Below are positions 31,829-39,381 of a DNA stretch of 40,644 nt, piece by piece. The notes below the pieces were generated by a model. The model was not told where the DNA came from and made no database searches. It saw nothing but the letters and a program-made list of their open reading frames with translations. Source of the stretch: a virus. Location of the stretch: the IMG/VR virus record IMGVR_UViG_3300009172_002465, positions 1 to 40,644 of that record; one strand, given 5' to 3'. The translations under genes were made by a program, and so were the position numbers. Position 1 is the stretch's first letter; each line of letters opens with the position of its first letter.

Positions 31829-32845
31829 CTACACTTTTCTCCACTCTGTTAATTTAAGTTCAGCCTCAAGACCTTTAAATGTGTTTTGGCGAAGGATTGT
31901 TCCTTCCACATCTTTAGTACCATTGAGGACCATTTCGTTTATATCTTTTCCATTCATATTATCTGGCCAGATTACAATTCGGTAACCGGACTTGATAATT
32001 TTTTCCATTCGTTTATGAATCTCTTTATTCCGAGGTTCAGCATCGAATACAAAAATGGAGTTTTCAGGGCGTCTTAATCCCTTAACACTACCATCTGCAC
32101 CAGCCATGGCTACTGCGTTTGATAAAAACATGCTGTCCAATGCACCTTCGCAGACATAATAGTCACGATTAAAATCTACTTTGTCTAAACCAAAGACTTT
32201 AGGTTTATCATCAAACATGATTGTGACGTATCGCAAATTAGAATCTGGTTTGAAACTTCTAGCCGATACACCGAACAAATTTTTATTTTCATCTAGAAAG
32301 GGTATTAATAACCTTGGCTCATCTTTATCCAGATGATCAAATTTATCTGGAATATATTCATTTACCCAAGCCTTAAATTTTCTTACCAAATAAAGCCGAT
32401 AATGATGTGCCGGAGGAATGGCCCTTTTATCTATATATGCCTTCACGGGATGATTCCAATCAAGTTGACTGATTTTTTTTAATTTTTTTAACGGCTCGTT
32501 GGAAGCAAAGGATGGAGCATCCTGTTTGAATTGTTCCATTGGTTTGACCTTTGCTTTATCATTTTTCTTTATGAATTTTTCAGCAATATAGTCGTTGTAT
32601 GCTAGGGGGTCGAGTATTTTGAGAAAGTTGGAAAAGGAATGACTCTCACTACAATTGTGACAATAGAAGTAAAAGTTATTTTCTTTCTCAAGTAGCCAAC
32701 CCCGTGACTTGGTTCGAGTCTTCTGTGAGTCTCCACAGAGAGGGCATCGAAAGTTAATCTTGTAAGGGTTTGTATTGCGAATGCGGTAATTTTCAAGTCT
32801 GCCAGCAAGGTGCTGTGCGTATTGTATGTCAACAAAATCAATCAT
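31829..32845 (-). CDS. DNA primase (T4 gp61-type)
   Basis: 338 aa. N-terminal zinc site C34, C37, C62, C65 (FRCPLCGDS, YCHNCSES); TOPRIM-like YVCEGALDSMFL and FVFDAEPRN follow, with acidic metal residues. Makes primers for lagging-strand synthesis. First gene of the thyX-nrdAB-hemA transcript, under the promoter at 32874. Confidence 0.9.
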   Translation of the reverse strand: MIDFVDIQYAQHLAGRLENYRIRNTNPYKINFRCPLCGDSQKTRTKSRGWLLEKENNFYFYCHNCSESHSFSNFLKILDPLAYNDYIAEKFIKKNDKAKVKPMEQFKQDAPSFASNEPLKKLKKISQLDWNHPVKAYIDKRAIPPAHHYRLYLVRKFKAWVNEYIPDKFDHLDKDEPRLLIPFLDENKNLFGVSARSFKPDSNLRYVTIMFDDKPKVFGLDKVDFNRDYYVCEGALDSMFLSNAVAMAGADGSVKGLRRPENSIFVFDAEPRNKEIHKRMEKIIKSGYRIVIWPDNMNGKDINEMVLNGTKDVEGTILRQNTFKGLEAELKLTEWRKV

Positions 32846-32873
32846 AATAAAAATCCGTGGTATATATTAGGCT

Positions 32874-32902
32874 ATTATAACCTATCTAAGGTCAAATGTC
32901 AA
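32874..32902 (-). promoter_or_regulatory. Early sigma70 promoter for the primase-nrd-hemA operon
   Basis: TTGACA (32897-32902), 17 bp, TATAAT (32874-32879): perfect consensus. The stop of the upstream gene (TGA, 32899-32901) lies in the -35 box. Confidence 0.9.
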
Positions 32903-33432
32903 CCCATAATATAGGATAAGTCAAAATTATGTGCAATAAATGAGCCTATTGCTATAGCGCCTAATAGCCACCATTTTAAATTCTCTATATTGCGCAACCT
33001 TCCTTCTTGGTCTGCAATTTTATCACCAACATCCTTGGCGATGTTCTCAATAGCGGTACGGAGTCTTGCATGTCGTTCGTCATTTTCCTTCCGTGTTTGA
33101 ATAGCAATACTTATATGTTGTTCTTTTGCTACTTCCATACTTGCCAGCATGGTTTCTTTAAATGTTTCTTTATGTTCGTCTAGTTCTTCTTTCAATGCTA
33201 GTCTTCCTTCCAGCCCATGTCTAGCTGATGATTCTAATTTCTCATCAAAGAAACCAAGTTTCTCCTGAAAGTTTTTAACGATTTGGTGCTGTACAGCAAG
33301 GCTCTGAGTAATATCAGCCATGCCATCCACAGCATTATCAACTTTTCCGAAGAATCGTTCGATTTGCTTTATGTCTTTCTTAATAAGTGCGACGTCTATG
33401 TTTAAATCTGAGATTTCTTCTTGATTTGACAA
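32899..33432 (-). CDS. Coiled-coil protein with C-terminal membrane anchor
   Basis: 177 aa with TTG start (GAGGAGGAA upstream). The first 145 residues are long, charged helices (coiled coil) and the last 25 hold one span (LKWWLLGAIAIGSFIAHNF). Function unknown; a lysis or membrane-associated role is possible because spanins and endolysin are close. It is preceded by overlapping early and late promoter elements. Confidence 0.55.
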   Translation of the reverse strand: MSNQEEISDLNIDVALIKKDIKQIERFFGKVDNAVDGMADITQSLAVQHQIVKNFQEKLGFFDEKLESSARHGLEGRLALKEELDEHKETFKETMLASMEVAKEQHISIAIQTRKENDERHARLRTAIENIAKDVGDKIADQEGRLRNIENLKWWLLGAIAIGSFIAHNFDLSYIMG

Positions 33433-33456
33433 GTGAAATTCCTCCTCGTATGAGTT

Positions 33457-33485
33457 ATTATATCACCAAATACATAATTTGTCAA
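33457..33485 (-). promoter_or_regulatory. Early sigma70 promoter
   Basis: TTGACA (33480-33485), 17 bp, TATAAT (33457-33462), shared core TTGGTGATATAATA with the internal promoter at 36257. Drives the coiled-coil anchor gene. Confidence 0.9.
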
Positions 33486-33489
33486 CCAA

Positions 33490-33497
33490 TATTTATA
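33490..33497 (-). promoter_or_regulatory. T4-type late promoter
   Basis: TATAAATA just upstream of the early promoter -35 box for the same gene, which may allow both early and late expression. Confidence 0.5.
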
Positions 33498-33530
33498 GGG
33501 CATTTTCCTCAGAACGAGGTTGATATGAAC

Positions 33531-34046
33531 TTATTTTAATTCTTTTTGTTTCGGGCCAGTGACTTCTCTATAATAGATTACCACCTCACCAAGTTCCCTG
33601 ATGTACCTGCGTAGCTCTTGAAAGTTCGCAGTCATCAATTCATAATCTTTTACTGTCGAAGCTACATATACGATGTCGCCACTATTGAGTGCTTTCATAT
33701 CATCTTCAAACCTATCCAGGTAAGTATAACCGACCGGCCATTCTGGGTTTTCTCTTTCTGATAATTCACATGTTTTAGGTCGAGTTGTTTGATGTGTTCC
33801 ATCTTCCTTTACAATATGATTACCATCAGCATCAAGTTTCATAACTTTCTGACATGGGTTTGTAATAATTGCTTCTGATACTACATAGAATTGAGGCTGT
33901 TGTAGATTTAAAGGACGCGGTAATATAGGTTGAATAATCTCAATCTCTATAGGTTTCGCATCTATTTCAATAACTTTAGTTGGTAATAATGAGCAACCAC
34001 TAATCGCTAGGATTGTCGTTAAGAGCATTAAGCTTCTTGCTATCAT
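33531..34046 (-). CDS. Outer-membrane spanin (Rz1-like lipoprotein)
   Basis: 171 aa. A lipobox (LAISGC) follows a hydrophobic N-terminal segment, with Cys18 as the lipidated residue. Proline-rich region and C-terminal amphipathic part then fit o-spanins. It overlaps the preceding inner-membrane spanin gene by 47 nt, the typical Rz/Rz1 arrangement. It would span the periplasm with its partner to disrupt the outer membrane. Longer than lambda Rz1. Confidence 0.7.
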   Translation of the reverse strand: MIARSLMLLTTILAISGCSLLPTKVIEIDAKPIEIEIIQPILPRPLNLQQPQFYVVSEAIITNPCQKVMKLDADGNHIVKEDGTHQTTRPKTCELSERENPEWPVGYTYLDRFEDDMKALNSGDIVYVASTVKDYELMTANFQELRRYIRELGEVVIYYREVTGPKQKELK

Positions 34047-34380
34047 TCTCTATCTCCTCAAATACGGCCTTGGTACCATTATTAATTCTGGTCTCGATTA
34101 GGCCTGGTTTCAGTAGTGCCAACTTATTTAGATTATGTCTATTAAAAATATCCAAATATCTATCTTTTTCAGCTTCAATTTGAGCGTTTGCCCTTTGCAT
34201 ATTGCTCAGGGCAGCGCCTTGTCTTTCAAACGATTCTTTAATTGCGGCAGTTGCAGCTTTTTGTTCTGCTACTGCACCTTCCAATTTAAAATTGTTTTCT
34301 TTGAGAGTTTGATTATCATTATAGAGATACAAGGAACTTGCACCTAAAACTAAAATGATCGTTCCGAAAACCTGATACAT
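34000..34380 (-). CDS. Inner-membrane spanin (Rz-like)
   Basis: 126 aa. One N-terminal span (FGTIILVLGASSLYLYNDN) is followed by a long coiled-coil (EGAVAEQKAATAAIKESF) and a C-terminal periplasmic region. Together with the overlapping lipoprotein this fits a T4-like spanin pair. Adjacent to endolysin, it supports a lysis cassette. Confidence 0.7.
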   Translation of the reverse strand: MYQVFGTIILVLGASSLYLYNDNQTLKENNFKLEGAVAEQKAATAAIKESFERQGAALSNMQRANAQIEAEKDRYLDIFNRHNLNKLALLKPGLIETRINNGTKAVFEEIENDSKKLNALNDNPSD

Positions 34381-34584
34381 TTAGTCTTCTACTTGCTCTA
34401 CAGTTTGACCTGAGTGAACATCAATTTCTTCAACATCATGTTCAGGTTGAGTTTCACTTGTCATACTTTGGTATTTTGTGTTTAAAGCTGTACGAACTCG
34501 ATTTTTCATTTCATCTTCAAATGCACCTTGCACTTTTAATGGGTTGTTATCAATCGCATGCTTAATAATGTCATTTACTGGCAT
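34381..34584 (-). CDS. Prohead core-like small protein
   Basis: 67 aa, helical and acidic, starting MPVNDIIKHAIDNNPLKVQG. It resembles short prohead core/scaffold-type proteins in T4-like marine phages, but the match is weak and by eye. GGAG precedes the ATG. Confidence 0.4.
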   Translation of the reverse strand: MPVNDIIKHAIDNNPLKVQGAFEDEMKNRVRTALNTKYQSMTSETQPEHDVEEIDVHSGQTVEQVED

Positions 34585-34618
34585 TTTATATTCTCCATTG
34601 TTTATAATATAGTATTAT

Positions 34619-34834
34619 TTATTCTTGTTCTAATCTATAATGTAAGCCATTATTAGAACGTATTGTCACTGTTTTATTATCCTTATCAATAAAAGATAAT
34701 TCTTTCCAATTCTGTTTCTTTACAGATTTTACGCCTTTATATGTTTTGTCGTCTTTATTGCCAAATTTAGAATCATATGAAACTGTTATTCTATATGTTG
34801 GACTGGTAAACCAAGAAACAATTAATGACCACAT
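34619..34834 (-). CDS. Small hypothetical protein
   Basis: 71 aa from the ATG with AGGGA at 6 nt; an ATG 15 nt upstream is also possible. N-terminal hydrophobic stretch (MWSLIVSWF) then a beta-rich lysine-rich body (TYKGVKSVKKQNWKEL). No family. Confidence 0.45.
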   Translation of the reverse strand: MWSLIVSWFTSPTYRITVSYDSKFGNKDDKTYKGVKSVKKQNWKELSFIDKDNKTVTIRSNNGLHYRLEQE

Positions 34835-34854
34835 CTCATATCCCTGCATATCTG

Positions 34855-35211
34855 TTAAGCTGGTATCGTACTGATATCGGCTGTTGCTACTCCCGCGAAT
34901 TGTAGTTGGTCTGCCAACATTACATCGACTGCAGGTTTAATTTTTTCATTATAATATGTATCGCCACCGACATTGTTCCAAGCCCAGTTGATGATATCTG
35001 TTTGTGTTAATCCTACGTCTGCAGTTGTGATGTAATTTGCTGCCGTAAGATCTGCATCACTTAAAACTGACTGAACCGGCCAACTGATAAAGGTACCTTC
35101 ACCAACCGAATCATCATATGTTTTAATATCTAATGTGACCTTTTTAATCGCATTGTTCGTACTAGGCAATGTAAGCACTTCACCTAGCGACTTTGTAAAT
35201 ACATTCGCCAT
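34855..35211 (-). CDS. Hypothetical, possibly virion protein
   Basis: 118 aa, acidic, with Thr/Ala/Asp-rich regions (SVLSDADLTAANYITTADVG). The neighbourhood (endolysin, prohead and structural genes) suggests a virion-associated role. No family recognised. Confidence 0.5.
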   Translation of the reverse strand: MANVFTKSLGEVLTLPSTNNAIKKVTLDIKTYDDSVGEGTFISWPVQSVLSDADLTAANYITTADVGLTQTDIINWAWNNVGGDTYYNEKIKPAVDVMLADQLQFAGVATADISTIPA

Positions 35212-35215
35212 AGTA

Positions 35216-35671
35216 TTAAACTTCTTCCATGCGTACCATGAGACGTTCTGCCCTATTGGTTACTTGTTTGTGCCATCTGGAATCTCTTCCTTCGACAGCT
35301 GCGCGTTTCCAATCGTGGTCTAGTAAAGCAGCAGTAAAGTTTTTAAATTTACTAAGTCTTGTACGACCCATATTGAACATCATATTAACCAAGATCTCCT
35401 GGACCTCTCCTGGGAAGTTTCCGAATTCCCCTTCGCCGTATAAAGCGTGACACTCGGATGTGGATATATCAAGGTCTCTGTCAAAACAGTCCCTGACACG
35501 TTCTTCACTAATCGGTGTTCCAAGTTCCCCTCCGAATTCACTGTCCGACTCGAGGATAAGATGACCGACACCAAAGGTTGGGTACCCAAGATGGTCGTGA
35601 TAGATTTCATAGACTACTCCTTCGTCCACTTTCAATTGTTCAAATACGTTGTCTTTATTTTCCTGTTTCAT
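35216..35671 (-). CDS. GH24 endolysin (T4 lysozyme-type)
   Basis: 151 aa. The catalytic triad E17, D26, T32 (KVDEGVVYEIYHDHLGYPTF) matches T4 Glu11-Asp20-Thr26 in order and spacing. GVGHLI and NMMFNMGRTRLSKFKNF also fit. It cleaves peptidoglycan glycosidic bonds. No signal peptide, so a holin is required for release. Stop-start overlap (1 nt) with the upstream gene. Confidence 0.93.
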   Translation of the reverse strand: MKQENKDNVFEQLKVDEGVVYEIYHDHLGYPTFGVGHLILESDSEFGGELGTPISEERVRDCFDRDLDISTSECHALYGEGEFGNFPGEVQEILVNMMFNMGRTRLSKFKNFTAALLDHDWKRAAVEGRDSRWHKQVTNRAERLMVRMEEV

Positions 35672-36594
35672 TATTTTTCCTGTACATCTTTTAAAAATTG
35701 AGAGAATACTTTTTTAACACTTGTATTCTTCTTTTTATGTTTTTTACGAGCTCCCATTGGAACTCCTGGTTCACCATCAGGTCCTACACCAAGTCCTGCA
35801 ATTTGACCTCCACCAACATTTACAGCCGGTGCGTCCTCATTTCTTGCCTGCCAATCTAAACTTGTAGTGTCGTTATCAATCGGTCCACCTTTTGCCCAAG
35901 TCATGCATGTTCTGGCACTATGGCATTTAAAATTGTGCATCCAACAGTAGCCTAATTGACCATCATCATCTGATGTTTCACCTGGCATACAATCTTCCAT
36001 ACGAGGAGAGATATCAAAAGCAACACAGTTCGAACAATTACTCTTCTTGGCTGCCTCTGTTGTTGTCTCCCAATGGTCTGCTATTTTATCCCAATAAGCA
36101 CCAGGAACACCTACATTTAAAGGACCATAACTATGATTCTTAATTGTTGCATCTCTGTTTTTAGTATTGAGTTTAATATCACCTGTTGCAGCAGGACAAG
36201 CTGCCTCATTTAGTATGTCTGCATTCTGCTCTAAAAATTCATTTAAAGACATGCCTATTATATCACCAATATGCGACTCTGTCAACACGCCTTCTGATAA
36301 TAATTTATCTGTTTTATCAAATCGTTCATTCTCTTTAATAAGCCATAGAGCTGCAGCATAAGATGCGATACGTGTAGTACCACCTGGCAGTTTTTCTAAT
36401 AATTTCTTAAGATTAAGAATGAGTTGGTCAAAAAGACCAAATGCCTTTTTCTGATTGTTCTTATTAAATTCCTTACGGCTAATCAGTATATTGCCTTTTT
36501 CATCAATGATACCTTCCTTATATGCAGCCCACTTTCTAAATGGCGTTACCAGCCTTTTGATAAAGCTAAATACTAAGAATAAATCTACTACCAT
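35671..36594 (-). CDS. Conserved marine-phage protein with Cys-cluster domain
   Basis: 307 aa. N-terminal helical part (FRKWAAYKEGIIDEKGNIL, KKLLEKLPGGTTRIASYAA) is widespread in T4-like marine phages. The middle contains a Cys cluster (SNCSNCVAFD, EDCMPG, LGYCWMHNFKC, ARTCMTWA), with six to seven Cys in spacing like an Fe-S or zinc domain (HiPIP-like resemblance by eye). The C-terminus is Gly-rich, then basic. Probably virion-associated. An early-type promoter lies inside the gene. Confidence 0.6.
   Translation of the reverse strand: MVVDLFLVFSFIKRLVTPFRKWAAYKEGIIDEKGNILISRKEFNKNNQKKAFGLFDQLILNLKKLLEKLPGGTTRIASYAAALWLIKENERFDKTDKLLSEGVLTESHIGDIIGMSLNEFLEQNADILNEAACPAATGDIKLNTKNRDATIKNHSYGPLNVGVPGAYWDKIADHWETTTEAAKKSNCSNCVAFDISPRMEDCMPGETSDDDGQLGYCWMHNFKCHSARTCMTWAKGGPIDNDTTSLDWQARNEDAPAVNVGGGQIAGLGVGPDGEPGVPMGARKKHKKKNTSVKKVFSQFLKDVQEK
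36257..36285 (-). promoter_or_regulatory. Internal sigma70 promoter inside a late gene
   Basis: TTGACA (36280-36285), 17 bp, TATAAT (36257-36262). It matches the 33457 promoter core. It could drive the Cys-cluster gene's 3' part or the endolysin early. Confidence 0.75.
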
Positions 36595-36595
36595 T

Positions 36596-36970
36596 TCAGA
36601 TTTCCTTTAATGTGTCTTTAATGTAACTGTCTGATATAATACTTCTACTGTTAATTACATAGTCGTCGTATACCAATATGGCTGGCATAAAGTTTAAATA
36701 TTCCACGAATGGTCTTAAATATTCGTGATACTCATGCAATCGCATGAATAACATATTCGTGGCCTCTACACCAAACACATTGTACAGCACAATTAAATGA
36801 TTCAGAATCAACCTTTCCTTCAAATCCTGGTCCTGTCGGTACCTGCTAAATAGCTTTCGAAGATACTGAAATCTCTTCATGTCTTCGTCGAACTCTGACA
36901 TCTCAGTACACTGAGGATTATCATAGTGCTTCATTGCGTATAGCAGAAAAGTTGACTCTGTCAATATCAT
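36596..36970 (-). CDS. Conserved T4-like protein
   Basis: 124 aa. YAMKHYDNPQC, FQYLRKLFSRYRQDQDLKER and LILNHLIVLYNVFGVEATNM are a pattern common to T4-like phages, near head or virion genes. Function unknown. Directly upstream of the Cys-cluster gene. Confidence 0.65.
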   Translation of the reverse strand: MILTESTFLLYAMKHYDNPQCTEMSEFDEDMKRFQYLRKLFSRYRQDQDLKERLILNHLIVLYNVFGVEATNMLFMRLHEYHEYLRPFVEYLNFMPAILVYDDYVINSRSIISDSYIKDTLKEI

Positions 36971-36993
36971 AATATAATAATGATTTAGTTAAT

Positions 36994-37311
36994 TTATGCG
37001 TCAGCTACAATTGCGTCTTCATCGGCAGTATCACCAGTAATACCTAAGTCACCAGCAGCAACAGCAGTAACCTTCATAGGTACTAACGATTCTGCTTTAT
37101 GGCGAGTTGCGCCATTCTGATCAGTATAAGTGTGATACAAGTTCCAACCAGGTGTTTTAAGACCCTTCGCTCTGTTCGCTGCAATACCTGCTTCTGTCAT
37201 ATCGACAAAAACTGCTAAATCTTCATCATTAGATTTATTAGTATTGTTTGCGTCAGTTTCTAGCCACTTCGGTACGTCAGCCGCGACGTCTGTTTTTCCC
37301 CATTGTGCCAT
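36994..37311 (-). CDS. Small virion-associated protein candidate
   Basis: 105 aa starting MAQWGKTDVAADVPKWL, with Asp/Ala-rich ends. The pattern and position resemble small decoration or structural proteins in marine T4-like phages. Not assigned. Confidence 0.45.
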   Translation of the reverse strand: MAQWGKTDVAADVPKWLETDANNTNKSNDEDLAVFVDMTEAGIAANRAKGLKTPGWNLYHTYTDQNGATRHKAESLVPMKVTAVAAGDLGITGDTADEDAIVADA

Positions 37312-37349
37312 TGTTATCTCCTTGTTTTAAGTTATATTATATAACAAAA

Positions 37350-37607
37350 TTATTTTATTTCAGCTTTGAACAATTCATCAACAAGGGCAGATTTTTTCTG
37401 TCTCTTGTCTAGTTCAATGCCTAGTTCGCGACCTTTAACTTCAAGCTGTGCTTTAGTTAATTTGTTTAAAGAAGCCTTAGTAGCTTTCTTTGGTCCTTTT
37501 GCAACAACTTTCTTTGCTACAGGCTCTTTGCGAACAGTTTTCTTTTCAACTGGTTTTTCTTCCAAAATACCAAAAAACTCTTTTAGCCATTCAATTAATA
37601 CTCTCAT
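37350..37607 (-). CDS. SAP/Rho-N-like small DNA-binding protein
   Basis: 85 aa. A Lys/Val/Pro-rich linker (EKKTVRKEPVAKKVVAK) is followed by a SAP-like helix pair (LTKAQLEVKGRELGIELDKR, then KSALVDELF). A role in binding or packaging DNA is inference. GGAGA precedes the ATG. Confidence 0.6.
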   Translation of the reverse strand: MRVLIEWLKEFFGILEEKPVEKKTVRKEPVAKKVVAKGPKKATKASLNKLTKAQLEVKGRELGIELDKRQKKSALVDELFKAEIK

Positions 37608-37658
37608 ATTATCTCCTATAATATATTAATTATATAAATTTAAGAAAAAGATTTTAGT

Positions 37659-38273
37659 CTAGTAGCCTTTTGAAGCTTCTAGATCTTTTTTCTTCTTCTC
37701 ACCGTTTGGCACTAAAGAGTCCTGAGCTTCAGTATCTTCGGCCTTTTCACTTTCACCTTCCCAATTGGCGTCAATGTATTCAAAAAATTCTTTTTTCTTA
37801 TCATCAGACAAGTCATCAGGAGACTCAACATTAAATTTAGCTAATACACTTTTAAAAAATTCTTGGTAGTCACTATCTTCGTTGTAAGTTGCGTGAAGTT
37901 TTTTGCCGTTTTTTGATGAAGCATGAACCGAACCACATGAACCTTCTTCTAGATAGGTTGCAATGTTTTCTTCCAGTTTAGAACTTAAGTCAAAATCTGT
38001 TTTGTATGAATCTTGTAGAGATGAAGCAACTTGAGCCAAGGTATCACCCTCACCACCAAGATGTCTTTTTGCATATGACATAAGATCTTCTTCTGTACCT
38101 GTCATAGAAACTTTATCACCACCGTATCTGCCTGGGCCGATAACTTTAATTTTAATTCGGCCTCTTAGACCTTTCTTTTTAGGCTCATTTGGCGAATCAG
38201 CATTGCTGCCGTCATCAGTTTTACCAGTAAAACTACCTACTGTTAATGTTGCCTCGTTTTGTAATTCTGACAT
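37659..38273 (-). CDS. Virion/structural-type protein
   Basis: 204 aa from the ATG with AGGAG; a start 21 nt upstream is less likely. Rich in Asp/Glu/Lys. The segment LSDDKKKEFFEYIDANWEG is a recurring motif in marine T4-like phage structural proteins. A TATAAATA late promoter lies 30 bp upstream. Exact role unknown. Confidence 0.5.
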   Translation of the reverse strand: MSELQNEATLTVGSFTGKTDDGSNADSPNEPKKKGLRGRIKIKVIGPGRYGGDKVSMTGTEEDLMSYAKRHLGGEGDTLAQVASSLQDSYKTDFDLSSKLEENIATYLEEGSCGSVHASSKNGKKLHATYNEDSDYQEFFKSVLAKFNVESPDDLSDDKKKEFFEYIDANWEGESEKAEDTEAQDSLVPNGEKKKKDLEASKGY

Positions 38274-38302
38274 AATTGTCTCCTCTATTATCATGTTTTA
38301 TA

Positions 38303-38310
38303 TATTTATA
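38303..38310 (-). promoter_or_regulatory. T4-type late promoter
   Basis: TATAAATA 30 bp before the ATG of the structural-type gene at 38273; AT-rich -10 region, no -35 box. Confidence 0.65.
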
Positions 38311-38590
38311 AAACTTTAGTTATTTTTATCTTTAAATTGTTAATGCCTTTAATCAGACGGTGATACTCGTTTTTAAGTATCTTTAACCGTATTCCAGGTT
38401 TTAACAAATAAGGTAGAGAATTTTCAGGTTGAAATTGCCAACCATCACCTTCCAATATCTCAATTAATCTATCTTCTTTATCTCTATGCCAAACATATTC
38501 TTTTGAATCATCTGCGACATTAAAAAGTCTAATATCACCTGAATCAATATATGGCTTACCAGAAATAGGAACCTCCTCCAGTAAGGCCAA
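38306..38590 (-). CDS. Cupin-like small protein, unusual start
   Basis: 94 aa from TTG. KEYVWHRDKEDRLIEILEG, LLKPGIRLKILKNEYHRLIKG and NLKIKI fit a small cupin-type fold of marine T4-like phages. No ATG or GTG is available. An AGGAGG site lies 5 nt before an in-frame ATT (38566), so that rare start may be the real one. It overlaps the upstream gene by 35 nt from TTG or 11 nt from ATT. Confidence 0.6.
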   Translation of the reverse strand: MALLEEVPISGKPYIDSGDIRLFNVADDSKEYVWHRDKEDRLIEILEGDGWQFQPENSLPYLLKPGIRLKILKNEYHRLIKGINNLKIKITKVL

Positions 38591-38942
38591 GTTCTTTGGC
38601 GTATTTTGGTAATCTACATGCCCAATATCCAGGCGTCAATTTGTCTGTTTTTGTATCACAGTTATGTCTTGCTGCAAAGGAAGCAGCTGCCCCTTTATCA
38701 TTAATCTTTGAAGTCAAGCCACCCTTTTCGTCACCAAATTCTATTTTCTTAGTGTTCCCAGTTTTTGGGTTTCGTACATATACAACATACTTTTTATTAC
38801 CACTAGATCTTTTTGGACTATTTAATTCTGGTTCTTTTGCTGCTGCCAATAAACCCATAGAATTATCAAATTCTACCATAGGAGTTTCAAGCGGGACAAC
38901 AGTACCTTCATATAATCCAAATGATTCTGATAAGAGTTTCAA
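38556..38942 (-). CDS. DUF5872-like phage protein
   Basis: 128 aa from TTG (38942) right after the upstream stop. KKYVVYVRNPKTGNTKKIEF, AASFAARHNCDTKTDKLTPG and YWACRLPKYAKELG match the family recalled from T4-like phages. The N-terminal SESFGLYEGTVVPLETPMVE is also typical of this locus. Longer starts would overlap more. Function unknown. Confidence 0.6.
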   Translation of the reverse strand: MKLLSESFGLYEGTVVPLETPMVEFDNSMGLLAAAKEPELNSPKRSSGNKKYVVYVRNPKTGNTKKIEFGDEKGGLTSKINDKGAAASFAARHNCDTKTDKLTPGYWACRLPKYAKELGLTGGGSYFW

Positions 38943-38946
38943 TATT

Positions 38947-39372
38947 CTATCCAAATCTCTTCGCAAATGTTTTGAGATCAATTGTTTCAAAAGCACCAAA
39001 CTCATCGGTTACTCTGAATCCAACTTTACCTTTAACGTCTACAGGTTTTGCTACATAGTACTTATTACCTTGTCTTAAACCACCGATTTCAGATCCGTAG
39101 AAACCAAGCTTCTTCATTTGAGCCGGCTTAGGAGCTTCCTCTATACTTTCGACATCGACATCCATATCTTCTTTAACACCAAGCTTTTTCTTTAAAGCTG
39201 ATATCTGTTGTGTTAACTCTTTAACATCTTTGCTTTTTCGTAGTTGGTCTACATAAGCTATAGATAAAGTTTCTAAATCTTTAAGATCTTTACTTCTGCC
39301 TTCAGCAACAATTGAATTGCCTTCTCTTATGGTCTGTAGTGCATCTCTTATGGAACCTTTTGAATCTTTCAT
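38947..39372 (-). CDS. Conserved marine-phage hypothetical, virion locus
   Basis: 141 aa: helical N-terminus (SKDVKELTQQISALKKKLGV) and a beta-rich C-terminus (GFYGSEIGGLRQGNKYYVAK). It lies between two structural-type genes and ends 4 nt before the next gene. Not recognised. Confidence 0.5.
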   Translation of the reverse strand: MKDSKGSIRDALQTIREGNSIVAEGRSKDLKDLETLSIAYVDQLRKSKDVKELTQQISALKKKLGVKEDMDVDVESIEEAPKPAQMKKLGFYGSEIGGLRQGNKYYVAKPVDVKGKVGFRVTDEFGAFETIDLKTFAKRFG

Positions 39373-39381
39373 AATAATTCC

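Noticed and set aside
33511-33523. CCTC...GAGG hairpin after the o-spanin gene as a terminator
   Set aside because: Only 4 bp and no T-run follows on the minus strand.
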